This document shows positions 26,378-34,669 of a stretch of 34,669 nt of DNA, piece after piece. The stretch lies in contig JADFKK010000045.1 in NCBI GenBank assembly GCA_022564995.1, positions 1 through 34,669 on the forward strand, in the 5' to 3' direction. The position numbers and the translations under genes are program-made. This DNA is from Planctomycetota bacterium (GTDB taxonomy: Bacteria; Planctomycetota; Planctomycetia; Pirellulales; JADFKK01). The notes beneath the pieces are model-generated. The model was not told the DNA's origin and searched no databases. It saw nothing but the letters and a program-made list of their open reading frames with translations. The stretch's first letter is position 1. Every line of letters begins with the position of its first letter.

Positions 26378-26653
26378 TCACGCCGACTTGCGAAGACCGA
26401 GAATCTGGCGAAGGGGTGCGGATAGGGAAAGACGGGCGGCGGCTGGGTTTTCTTGCAGGGCTTCGAGAACCTGGTCGAACTGTTCGCGGGGCGAGAGGGC
26501 CAAATCGACAAAGACGATCTGCTGCCCGCCAATTTTGCATGGCCCGCCGCCGACGCCGTCGAGCCATTCATAGCGGATCCGGTAGCCGAGCGACTCGGCC
26601 GTGGCGATGGCTTCTTCGAGCAGTTCGACGGTGTGCATGGCAGCGGGGTGCAT
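26378..26653 (-). CDS. Small hypothetical protein, 86-91 aa
   Basis: A compact, coherent small protein: a helical start (MHTVELLEEAIATAESLGYRI), a Gly-rich turn (WLDGVGGGPCKIGGQQIVFV), then DLALSPREQFDQVLEALQE. It looks like a conserved planctomycete hypothetical protein; I know of no function. ATG 26653 or the in-frame ATG 26638 (MHTVELL) could be the start; neither has a good ribosome site. It is soluble and has a single cysteine. It lies opposite to its neighbours. Confidence 0.7.
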   Translation of the reverse strand: MHPAAMHTVELLEEAIATAESLGYRIRYEWLDGVGGGPCKIGGQQIVFVDLALSPREQFDQVLEALQENPAAARLSLSAPLRQILGLRKSA

Positions 26654-26921
26654 ATTGGACTCGTGGGATTACTTCGCCGCAAGTCGCGGGATTGTAGCGT
26701 CTTGTGCTTTAGTTGGCCAGCGCGATTCGACGATAACACGCTCTGTGCTAAGTGCTTTGTCAACCATGAGTTAAGGCTTGCCTGTCGGGTAAACGGGCGA
26801 GACAGTACGCGAGTTGGCAAGCTTGGCTGTCCCGGAGGTTTTCGGGCGCTTTGCCGGTCGCGCCCGTCAGCCAAGTGGCGCGAACCAGCGAATTTGGCGC
26901 AGACTACACCAGGAGGCAATC

Positions 26922-27761
26922 ATGAGTCAGGCGGCGTGCGAATCATGCGAGACCCTGCGTCAGCAGGTCAAGATGCTCAAGGATCAATTGGCGCAGGCCC
27001 AAAAGATGGCCGCTCTGGGCGAGCTGCTTAGCACGACCACGCACGAATTCAACAACGTGCTGATGAGCGTGGGCGGTTACGCCAAGATGGGACTGCGCCA
27101 CAAAGACGAGCCGACCCGACACAAATCATTCACGAAAATCCTCGCCGCCTCCGATCGTGCCGCGAAAATCTGCAAGAACATTCTCGGTGTGGCCCGTAAC
27201 CGCTCCGGCGATTTCGAGCCAACCGACATGGCCCAACTGATCGACGACGCGATGCTGCTGCTGGAGCGGGAGATGCGCAAGTATCGTGTCAGCGTCGAAC
27301 GGCAATTCGCCGACGTGCCCGAGGCGATGGTCAGCAGCAGCCAGATTCAGCAGGTGTTGATCAACATGTTGGTCAACGCGCGTCAAGCGATGCCGAATGG
27401 CGGAACCGTGTTTATCAAGCTGGCCTACGATCGAGAAAACAACACGGTCGACCTGACGATTCGCGACACGGGCGAGGGCATTCCGGCCGACAAGCTGCCG
27501 CGGATTTTCGACTCATTCTACTCGACAAAACAGGGCCCCGATGCCACCGGCAAAGGCGGCACCGGCGTGGGGCTGTCGGCTTGTCGCGAGATTATCGAAG
27601 CCCATCACGGCCGCATTCGCGTGGCCAGCACCGTCGGCCGGGGCACCGCCTTCACGCTTAAACTGCCGGCGGTCAAGGTCGAAGCGGAAAGCACGGCCCC
27701 GATCGCTCCGCCGGTGAGCATCCCGCACGCCAGCGCCGCCCCCACGTCGACGGTCGGATAG
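26922..27761 (+). CDS. Soluble sensor histidine kinase
   Basis: This 279-residue protein has the complete two-domain core: the phospho-acceptor H box at about residue 40 (STTTHEFNNVLMSVGGYAKM), N box QVLINMLVNARQAM, G1 DTGEGIP, F box IFDSFYSTK and G2 GKGGTGVGLS. The first 30 residues are a short coiled coil with two cysteines (CESCETLRQQVKMLK). There is no membrane segment and no PAS or HAMP sensor domain, so the signal must come through a partner or the short N-terminal coil. The tail is Pro/Ala-rich. AGGAGG (26911-26916) lies five bases before ATG 26922, which decides the start over the longer open frame from 26814. No response regulator is adjacent, so it is an orphan kinase. HEFNN is like the NtrB/HisKA group. 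Confidence 0.9.
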   Translation: MSQAACESCETLRQQVKMLKDQLAQAQKMAALGELLSTTTHEFNNVLMSVGGYAKMGLRHKDEPTRHKSFTKILAASDRAAKICKNILGVARNRSGDFEPTDMAQLIDDAMLLLEREMRKYRVSVERQFADVPEAMVSSSQIQQVLINMLVNARQAMPNGGTVFIKLAYDRENNTVDLTIRDTGEGIPADKLPRIFDSFYSTKQGPDATGKGGTGVGLSACREIIEAHHGRIRVASTVGRGTAFTLKLPAVKVEAESTAPIAPPVSIPHASAAPTSTVG

Positions 27762-27788
27762 CCCGGGCGGTTCACCGGCTGATGCCAT

Positions 27789-27814
27789 GGGGCGCCGCTG
27801 CGCAGCCCGGTTTT
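27789..27814 (+). terminator. Possible terminator after the histidine kinase gene
   Basis: A GC-rich hairpin (GGGGCGCC...GCAGCCCGG) is followed by TTTTCTATTT, some 30 bases after the kinase stop. The stem is imperfect. Confidence 0.35.
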
Positions 27815-27867
27815 CTATTTCATGTCGGACCGGGATTTCGGCACGGCGATGTTGAAGCTGACGAAGA

Positions 27868-27925
27868 TCATCGTGGCTCGCTTCGCGAATCAGACGTTTC
27901 GTTCGCGGAGCGAACAACGACTATC
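27868..27925. repeat. Inverted palindromic repeat with TTCGC motifs
   Basis: GCTTCGCGAA and a TTCGTTCGCGGAGCGAAC palindrome lie close together, with ATCGTGG on one side and ACGACTAT on the other. This is typical of REP-like elements. It is adjacent to the decayed WD40 fragment. Confidence 0.4.
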
Positions 27926-28243
27926 CATCATTCAGCGGGCGGCGGAATCTTCACTCTTCGCAATTGACCGCGCTCGCCGCCGGCGGCCGGCAAGCGCACG
28001 AATCGCACCATGCGGCCGATGGTTGGCTGCCAGAGCCGCACCGTCCGATCGTTGCTTACCGGTGGCAATCATCGGCAGCCCCGACGATTGCGGGCGCAGC
28101 GCCAGATCGTGGATCGCCTTAGTGTGGTTGTTCAGCGTGCGGACCGGCTTGCCCTCGGGCAGGCTCCAGACACGCACGCTCTGGTCTCTACGCGAATCGT
28201 GCGACATCAATCGCGAGAATGAACCTGCTCGGCGTAGCTTCAT
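27924..28243 (-). pseudogene. Decayed WD40-repeat fragment with frameshift
   Basis: Read on the minus strand, DQSVRVWSLPEGKPVRTLN, then HTKAIHDLALRPQ, then PMIATG is a typical WD40 blade. The frame is then lost: after GCCACCGGT one extra base is present. In the next frame the reading continues as SNDRTVRLWQPTIGRMVRF, the expected start of another blade, and runs on to a stop near 27924. Upstream the similarity ends near 28210. Only about two blades remain of a protein that normally has seven or more, so this is a gene relic, not a working gene. Confidence 0.75.
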
Positions 28244-28301
28244 CTTCAGTTTTTCCGGTTGGCATCAGAATGTTTATTCGCGTAAATTCGCGGGCAAATA
28301 A

Positions 28302-28717
28302 TTATTCACGGTTCATTCAATCGGGCGCCATTCCTTTTTGCGTTACGGGAATCAGGTCTGTCACGAAGCGATTTCCGATATGACCCGGCGCATAAGCATG
28401 TCATCATTAGTCCGCAAACAACGGCTCGTGTCGTGATCGCGACTCCGATCTTGATGCGTGGAATGGGTTGGGCGGACATTGCGCGCCAGCGATATTTTAT
28501 GTCCCACGCCGGGACGATGTTAGGCATTTACCAAGCGGACTCGGAGCGCGTCTCGCCAATCGCAGCAAACAGAATCTCCCAATAGCCCCGGCCGGAAGAG
28601 ATCAGCCTATGATTTTATCGATGCGCGACATGAGTAACTGAATTGGCCCTCCGTCATTTCGGGATTTTAGACAAAGTTTCCTGCGAACACGTTGACGAGC
28701 CGACTCCACTGCCGACA
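28302..28717. other. Intergenic stretch with no recognised gene
   Basis: This stretch is less GC-rich than its surroundings. A 73-codon minus-strand frame at 28306-28527 has no recognisable domain. TATGAT near 28609 could be a -10 for the SDR gene, but no -35 fits. It may be remains of old insertions, given the WD40 relic next to it. Confidence 0.4.
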
Positions 28718-29533
28718 ATGAGACCCGTGAACCATCATCCCCTACAAAACAAGGTTGTCGTCATCATCGGCGGCACCACGGGCATCGGCCGCTCGGCGGC
28801 GCGGGCCTGTGTGGCGGCGGGGGCGCAGGTCGTGGTGGTCGGCCGCAACGCCGACAACGTCGCCGTCGCCGCCGCCGACCTGGGGCCAGCAGCACACGCC
28901 ATCGCCGGCGACGCCACCGAGCCGGACACGGCCGCCGGCGCGATTGAGGCGGCCCTGTCGCATTTTGGCCGCTTTGACGCCCTGTATCACGTTGCCGGCG
29001 GCAGCGGACGCAGCCACGGAGACGGGCCGCTCGACGAACTGACCGATGAGGGCTGGGAGTTCACCTTGCGGCTGAATCTCACTTCGTTGTTTTACTCGAA
29101 CCGCGCCGCGGTGCGGCAGTTTCTCCAGCAGCAAACCGCCGGCAGCGTGCTCAACATGGGCAGCGTGCTCGGCGATTCGCCTTCGCCGAAGTATTTCGCC
29201 ACCCACGCCTACGCCACGACAAAGGCCGCGGTCGTCGGTTTGACGAAGTCGTCGGCTGCTTATTACGCGCCGCAGAACATCCGCTTCAACGTCATCGCGC
29301 CGGCCCTGGTCGACACGCCCTTGGCCCAGCGCGCCGTGGCGAACAAAGAAATCATGCAATACATCGCGACGAAGCAGCCGCTCGACGGCGGGCGCATCGG
29401 CGTGCCGGAAGATCTCGACGCAGCGGCCATTTTTCTGCTCAGCGATCAGTCGCGGTTCGTCACAGGGCAAGTGCTGACGGTTGACGGAGGGTGGAGTGTG
29501 ACGGAAGGACAGTTTCCAAATCCGAAATCCTAA
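28718..29533 (+). CDS. Short-chain dehydrogenase/reductase (SDR) family oxidoreductase
   Basis: This 271-residue protein is a NAD(P)-dependent Rossmann-fold oxidoreductase. The cofactor loop GGTTGIGRSAA follows the first strand (NKVVVIIGG). VVVGRN lies where cofactor choice is made; the Arg suggests NADP but does not prove it. The usual NNAG is replaced by HVAGG. The catalytic Ser is in LNMGSVLGD, with Tyr and Lys in YATTKAA. The C-terminal SRFVTGQVLTVDGGW is the standard end. The frame is open from a TTG at 28643, but the fold starts just after ATG 28718, so I chose that. Its last codons and stop lie in AAATCC-type repeats. The substrate is unknown. Confidence 0.9.
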   Translation: MRPVNHHPLQNKVVVIIGGTTGIGRSAARACVAAGAQVVVVGRNADNVAVAAADLGPAAHAIAGDATEPDTAAGAIEAALSHFGRFDALYHVAGGSGRSHGDGPLDELTDEGWEFTLRLNLTSLFYSNRAAVRQFLQQQTAGSVLNMGSVLGDSPSPKYFATHAYATTKAAVVGLTKSSAAYYAPQNIRFNVIAPALVDTPLAQRAVANKEIMQYIATKQPLDGGRIGVPEDLDAAAIFLLSDQSRFVTGQVLTVDGGWSVTEGQFPNPKS

Positions 29534-29667
29534 GCACGAAATCCTAAACAAATCAGAAATTCTAAATCCTAAAACCCGACTCCTGACTCCGAAACCTTGG
29601 CGCGACCACTGGTCGCGGCTTTACAAATTCCAAATCTGAAATCTGAAATCCCAAATCCTAAATTCCA
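29513..29667. repeat. Degenerate AAATCC/AAATCTG repeats with a central palindrome
   Basis: Short units such as AAATCCTAA and AAATCTG recur across the SDR stop codon and up to the SIS gene start. In the middle is the palindrome CGCGACCACTGGTCGCG (29601-29617). The repeat supplies the stop of the SDR gene. It would also encode an IPNLKSEIPNPKF stretch if the SIS gene started further upstream, which is why that start is rejected. Confidence 0.7.
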
Positions 29668-29668
29668 C

Positions 29669-30443
<775 letters not shown>

Positions 30444-30451
<8 letters not shown>

Positions 30452-30471
30452 GAGGCGACTCCGTCGGCGAC
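30444..30471 (+). repeat. Left copy of a 28-bp inverted repeat
   Basis: AAATGTAGGAGGCGACTCCG continues to 30471. It is the reverse complement of 31237-31264 with two mismatches. It contains the SIS gene stop codon and its own GGAG/CTCC palindrome. Confidence 0.85.
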
Positions 30472-30575
30472 ATGGCGGTCTCTGCTTGTGTTATCTCCTA
30501 CTCGACGTCACCAATCGAGTACGAGGACGAAAACACAGAATACCCTTTTCTCGCTGGGCCACACAATCCGAGCGA

Positions 30576-30881
30576 CTACTTGTTAGACTTCCTCTCGTCC
30601 AACCAGCGTTTCAGCGACGTCTGACTCTCTCCCGATGGTCGTCCCGCCAACAGGTCGTCGACACTTACGTCTTCGTCCAAATCGGGCCAATGGATTCCAC
30701 GCCCACCTCCGATCAAACGCCAGGCAGCGCGTTCCTCTTGCGTACCGCTGGCCAGCCGTGGATACCATGCGAGCGGCACGGAAATCGTGCGACCATCAGA
30801 CAGATCAACGAACAATGTCTCGTCGTCGACGTTGATGGACGCGGCCGTTGGCGACTGGGTGTCAGCCGTTGAAGAACTCAT
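30576..30881 (-). CDS. DUF2442 domain protein (partner of DUF4160)
   Basis: This is a 101-residue protein. VDLSDGRTISVPLAWYPRLA and IGGGRGIHWPDLDEDVSVDD are the DUF2442 signature. The C-terminal tail (GRPSGESQTSLKRWLDERK) is basic. It begins inside the end of the DUF4160 gene (20-base overlap), so the two are translated together. DUF4160-DUF2442 pairs are widespread and look like toxin-antitoxin or similar two-gene modules; which is which is not proven. Confidence 0.9.
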   Translation of the reverse strand: MSSSTADTQSPTAASINVDDETLFVDLSDGRTISVPLAWYPRLASGTQEERAAWRLIGGGRGIHWPDLDEDVSVDDLLAGRPSGESQTSLKRWLDERKSNK

Positions 30882-31098
30882 TCCAACTCTCCAGAAAGCG
30901 ATTCCTGTTGTCTACGACGAGCCGTTCGATCCGCTTAATCTCCGCCCTGCCGAAGCCGTGACTGTATTGCAATCGGACCGGCTCAAGCCAGAACTTCGCC
31001 TCTGCACCATCTCGCTCAACATGCACGTGCGCCGGCTCTTCGCGGTCGGCCGAGTAGAAATAAAACCGGTATGGTCCACTACGAAAAACGGTTGGCAT
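30862..31098 (-). CDS. DUF4160 domain protein
   Basis: This 78-residue protein starts at ATG 31098 (MPTVFRSGPYRFYFYSADRE) and contains EPAHVHVERDGAEAKFWLEP, the DUF4160 hallmark with conserved H-V-H-V, then RIERLVVDNRNRFLESWNEFF. The frame is open to 31170, but the family begins at MPTVFR and the predicted promoter lies in the extension. It is the first gene of the pair with DUF2442. The family's activity is unknown; the conserved histidines might bind metal or form an active site. Confidence 0.9.
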   Translation of the reverse strand: MPTVFRSGPYRFYFYSADREEPAHVHVERDGAEAKFWLEPVRLQYSHGFGRAEIKRIERLVVDNRNRFLESWNEFFNG

Positions 31099-31141
31099 TG
31101 CTAGGATACCTGTATCGGTGCCACACCTGATTCTTAATACG

Positions 31142-31170
31142 ATTTTCGTCCGATCCGCCCAGTGTGTCAA
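31142..31170 (-). promoter_or_regulatory. Predicted promoter of the DUF4160/DUF2442 pair
   Basis: On the minus strand: a perfect TTGACA (31165-31170), 17 bases, then GAAAAT (31142-31147, 4 of 6). It is 43 bases before the DUF4160 ATG. Confidence 0.5.
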
Positions 31171-31197
31171 CCGCAGCCGGTAAGGGTATAGCGCCGC

Positions 31198-31226
31198 TTG
31201 ACATTCCGCGGCCCAGGGTATTCACT
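31198..31226 (+). promoter_or_regulatory. Predicted promoter of the MetE-like gene
   Basis: A perfect TTGACA at 31198-31203; TATTCACT (31219-31226) overlaps the -10 position but is weak. It is divergent from the DUF4160 promoter. Confidence 0.4.
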
Positions 31227-31236
31227 TTAGTACCCG

Positions 31237-31264
31237 GTCGCCGTCGGAGACGCCTCCTACATTT
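31237..31264 (-). repeat. Right copy of a 28-bp inverted repeat
   Basis: Reverse complement of 30444-30471 with two mismatches. Together the copies bracket the DUF4160/DUF2442 pair and its promoter. Confidence 0.85.
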
Positions 31265-31305
31265 GGTGGTTGCCGACTGAGCCGCCTCCTCCATCCGAGC
31301 CCCTC

Positions 31306-32336
<1,031 letters not shown>

Positions 32337-32340
<4 letters not shown>

Positions 32341-33179
32341 TCGAGGCCAAGCTGAAAGACGACGCGCTGCTGGCGGACATTGTTGCTGCGCGCAGTGAGC
32401 CCGACGCGTTGCGCGTTTGGTGGCTCGGCCAAAGCGGTTTCTTGCTGCAATACAGCGGCCGGCACTTGCTGTTGGACCCGTATTTGTCTGATTCGCTCAC
32501 GCGAAAATATGCCGAGACCGACAAGCCGCACGTGCGGATGACGGAACTGGTGATCGATCCGGCGCGGCTCGACTTCATCGACGTGTTGACCAGCAGCCAC
32601 AACCACACCGATCACCTCGACGGCGAAACGCTGACGTCGCTATTGCAAGCCAACCCGCACGTCGAGATTGTCGTCCCCGAGGCCAACCGGCAATTCGTCG
32701 CCGACCGCTTGTCGGTTTTGCCCGACCGACTGCGCACGCTCGACGCCGGACAAAGCCTCGAAGCGGCCGGGTTTCAACTACACGCGGTGCCGGCGGCCCA
32801 TGAAACAGTCGAGCGCGACGACGACGGCCGCTGCAAGTTTCTCGGCTACGTCGCACGATGCGGACCGTACACCGTGTATCACAGCGGCGACACGGTGTTG
32901 TACGACGGCATGGTCGATCTGCTGCGCGAATTTCCCATTGACCTGGCGCTGCTGCCGATCAACGGTTCGCTGCCCGAGCGGCGCGTGGCGGGGAATCTGT
33001 GGGGGCGAGAGGCGGCGCGACTCGCCAAGGAGATCGGGGCCAAGTGCGTCATTCCGTGTCACTTCGACATGTTCGAGTTCAACACGGTCACGCCAGATGA
33101 ATTTATGACAACGTGCGAAGAAATCGAGCAACCGTACCGGGTAATGGCGTGCGGAGAGCGGTGGACTTGTTATTCCTAG
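32337..33179 (+). CDS. UlaG-like metallo-beta-lactamase-fold hydrolase
   Basis: This 280-residue protein starts at GTG 32337 (overlap GTGA with the MetE-like stop). VWWLGQSGFLLQY and LLLDPYLSDSLTRKYAE are typical of the UlaG (L-ascorbate-6-phosphate lactonase) branch. The metal-binding HxHxDH reads SSHNHTDHLD; further ligands are in YHSGDTVLYDG and IPCHFDMF. A lactonase or phosphodiesterase acting on a sugar-phosphate is likely, but the substrate is not known. The longer open frame upstream (from 31869) overlaps the MetE-like gene and is rejected. It ends 22 bp from the convergent secreted-protein gene. Confidence 0.85.
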
Positions 33180-33201
33180 AAGGTTTGGTTCTTCAGGAAA
33201 C

Positions 33202-34530
33202 TTAGCGGCGGCCGATAAATAACTTTCCGGCTTTCAGTAGGTGGCGGAGACGACCCCGTCGCCGGAACTGGCGACGACAGAAGCGCTGTCGCGACGTGTG
33301 TTCTTGACGAGGAACCAATGGCGAGGCGGAACTGGGTTGCGCCTGCTCAGGCTCCACCGAAGGCGAAGGAGGGCTGGTTGACTTCACGGTGGAAACGTTC
33401 ACGGTGACTTTGAACTGCCCCGCGTTGTCACCATAGGCGTTGGAGTCCATTGCCCCAAGAAATAGGCGAGTCGCGCCGACGGGAACAATCACGTGTTGCA
33501 ACTTGCCCCCGTCGGTACGCCCGTTTCCGAAGTAAAACGGCTGCTTCAAAGCTGGTGATAGGGTGATGTAGTTGACACCGTTGAAGCGGTTCCTGCCTGG
33601 CTGAAAGTCCAGGTGCTGCGGCGCTGGGTTCGAATTACGAGAATCGCCCCCAAGAAAAACACCGATGACCGAATTCCCTGGCGCATAGAGCGATGCGATT
33701 CCATCATCTGGACGGCCCGCGTTGTGGCGAGGAAACCAGGATCGGTTACCATCCGGACCGTTCTTGGGAGTGCCATTTTCAACATTATTGGTGACCCCAC
33801 CTGTGGCGCTGATTGATATGCGTGTTCCCGGCGTGATCGGGATTCCTTTCACTTCGGGGGGGGTCGTCGCGGACGCGATTTGCGCTGCCCTCCAAAGATT
33901 TGACGTTCCGGGAACCACGACGGTCGTCGAGGGCCCCTGGACCAAGGGCGGCGACAACTCCGAATCGGGATCAATATCTGGTGCCGTTACGATCGAATCG
34001 GGTTGAGTTCTTGGAGGAGCCGATGGCCTTTGCCTGGCCTTGAGTGACTTGAGAATGCCCTCGATTTCCGTTTGGTGGTTTTTCTTTTCTCCCGGCACGA
34101 ACGCGACAGCAATCACGGCATGGTCTTGTACGGGAATTCCAACGAGCCGGAAATAGACAGGCTTCGCTTCTATTTTTGCGGTCCCTTCCGTGGCGGTGGC
34201 TGACAATCCGTGTTGCGTCCGTTTCTTGGCCTCATGGACGTTGATGTCCGTGGTATTTTTATGGGGCTTCATTACTTTTAGAATATGGTCTTTATCGGCA
34301 GGCGGAACTTTCGAAAAACGATAAAGTTCGATGACCAGCTTCTTGTCTTTGTTTATAAGGTAGGTAACCCGTCCGCTCTCTCTCAATCCCCAGCCCTCAT
34401 CCGGGAGACTGATCTCAGCTCCTGCGAACAGGACCGTATCACCTCGTACCTCGCCAAACGCGCTCAGGTATAGAGCGACGAACGCGACGACTGAGAATGG
34501 CTGGTAGATATTCATCATCGGGGGTTCCAT
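33202..34530 (-). CDS. Secreted protein with a C-terminal lectin-like domain
   Basis: The protein has 442 residues. A signal peptide is visible (FSVVAFVALYLSAFGEVRG). The first domain (about 30-170) resembles a small lipoprotein-type fold (SLPDEGWGLRESGRVTYLI, AVIAVAFVPGEKKNHQTEIE). A Pro/Ser/Thr linker at 170-230 leads to a beta-rich domain (about 240-385: GTRISISATGGVTN, NSVIGVFLGGDSR, VIVPVGATRLFLGAMDSNAY), which looks like a jelly-roll, lectin-like module found in many exported proteins of this phylum. The tail is Pro/Ser-rich, then very basic (RQRFCRRQFRRRGRLRHLLK). GGGAGG (34544-34549) lies 13 bases before ATG 34530; ATG 34518 or 34515 are alternatives. The sugar-binding role is inferred only. 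Confidence 0.8.
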   Translation of the reverse strand: MEPPMMNIYQPFSVVAFVALYLSAFGEVRGDTVLFAGAEISLPDEGWGLRESGRVTYLINKDKKLVIELYRFSKVPPADKDHILKVMKPHKNTTDINVHEAKKRTQHGLSATATEGTAKIEAKPVYFRLVGIPVQDHAVIAVAFVPGEKKNHQTEIEGILKSLKARQRPSAPPRTQPDSIVTAPDIDPDSELSPPLVQGPSTTVVVPGTSNLWRAAQIASATTPPEVKGIPITPGTRISISATGGVTNNVENGTPKNGPDGNRSWFPRHNAGRPDDGIASLYAPGNSVIGVFLGGDSRNSNPAPQHLDFQPGRNRFNGVNYITLSPALKQPFYFGNGRTDGGKLQHVIVPVGATRLFLGAMDSNAYGDNAGQFKVTVNVSTVKSTSPPSPSVEPEQAQPSSASPLVPRQEHTSRQRFCRRQFRRRGRLRHLLKAGKLFIGRR

Positions 34531-34548
34531 TTTCTATTTCTAGCCTCC

Positions 34549-34668
34549 CTAGAAGAATCTGTGGGTGAATTCTGGTTCGGGGAGGGCGCCGAGGTTGTGG
34601 TAGAGGGCGAGTTCGTAGGCTTCTTGGGTGCGAAATCCGTATGATTTTCTGGTGATCAGTTTTAGTTT
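34549..34668 (-). CDS. Transposase C-terminal end, ISL3-family-like (partial)
   Basis: Reading in from the right edge on the minus strand gives KLKLITRKSYGFRTQEAYEL, then ALYHNLGALPEPEFTHRFF and a TAG stop (34549-34551). RKSYGFR is the usual end of ISL3/IS204-type transposases. Most of the element is outside the window. Its stop is only 18 bases from the start of the secreted-protein gene. Confidence 0.7.
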   Translation of the reverse strand, partial: KLKLITRKSYGFRTQEAYELALYHNLGALPEPEFTHRFF

Positions 34669-34669
34669 G

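Noticed and set aside
26122..26919. Minus-strand ORF of 265 codons
   Set aside because: Overlaps the long palindrome and the coherent 91-residue small gene in another frame; sequence is low in family-like character.
28306..28527. Minus-strand ORF of 73 codons
   Set aside because: No domain, no ribosome site, and located in a region of decayed sequence.
33202..33330. Frameshift at the Arg-rich end of the secreted protein
   Set aside because: The alternative frame (ending near VVSATY) is not clearly better, so no frameshift is called.

Overview
The window is GC-rich, densely coding bacterial DNA that most likely comes from a planctomycete (Planctomycetota, Pirellulales-like). The signs are very large secreted or membrane-anchored proteins of unknown role, the planctomycete-type N-terminal motif RRLHVEPLEARQLLA on a giant exoprotein, a PEP-CTERM protein, dockerin-like repeats, lamin-tail and CotH domains, a membrane-anchored von Willebrand A protein, and many short palindromic repeats at gene borders. 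No rRNA or tRNA gene was recognised.

Layout. (1) 1-2461: the tail of a small zinc-ribbon-like gene overlaps a one-polypeptide restriction-modification enzyme with nuclease-like, N6-adenine methylase and specificity parts. (2) 2617-14698, minus strand: an inositol monophosphatase-family gene, a 443-bp spacer with a 35-bp tandem array, then two translationally coupled genes encoding 1156-aa and 2461-aa exported, membrane-anchored proteins. (3) 14894-15853: a candidate structured RNA with its own promoter and a textbook UUCG terminator, then a conserved-looking hypothetical gene. (4) 16043-22968: a PEP-CTERM protein followed by a 1957-aa CotH/lamin-tail exoprotein that carries a copy of the same domain. 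(5) 23046-26031: a PIN-domain toxin-antitoxin pair, then a VWA-domain protein with a closely similar promoter block. (6) 26103-28243: a long palindromic repeat, a small hypothetical gene, a soluble histidine kinase and a decayed WD40 fragment. (7) 28718-30451: an SDR oxidoreductase and a SIS-domain sugar-phosphate protein. (8) 30444-31264: a DUF4160/DUF2442 pair bracketed by inverted 28-bp repeats. (9) 31306-34668: a MetE-like protein coupled to a UlaG-like metallo-hydrolase, a convergent secreted protein, and the end of an ISL3-like transposase.

How the genes fit together. Several are defence or stability modules (the restriction enzyme and two toxin-antitoxin-like pairs). Most of the coding capacity goes to the cell surface: the two giant coupled proteins, the PEP-CTERM and CotH proteins, the VWA protein and the final secreted protein. 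Repeats overlap start or stop codons at four gene borders (the CotH gene at both ends, the SDR and SIS genes at their 3' ends), so repeat insertion appears to have reshaped gene ends here. The least explained items are the duplicated giant protein pair, the candidate RNA at 14928-15070 and the repeat-bracketed DUF4160/DUF2442 cassette.
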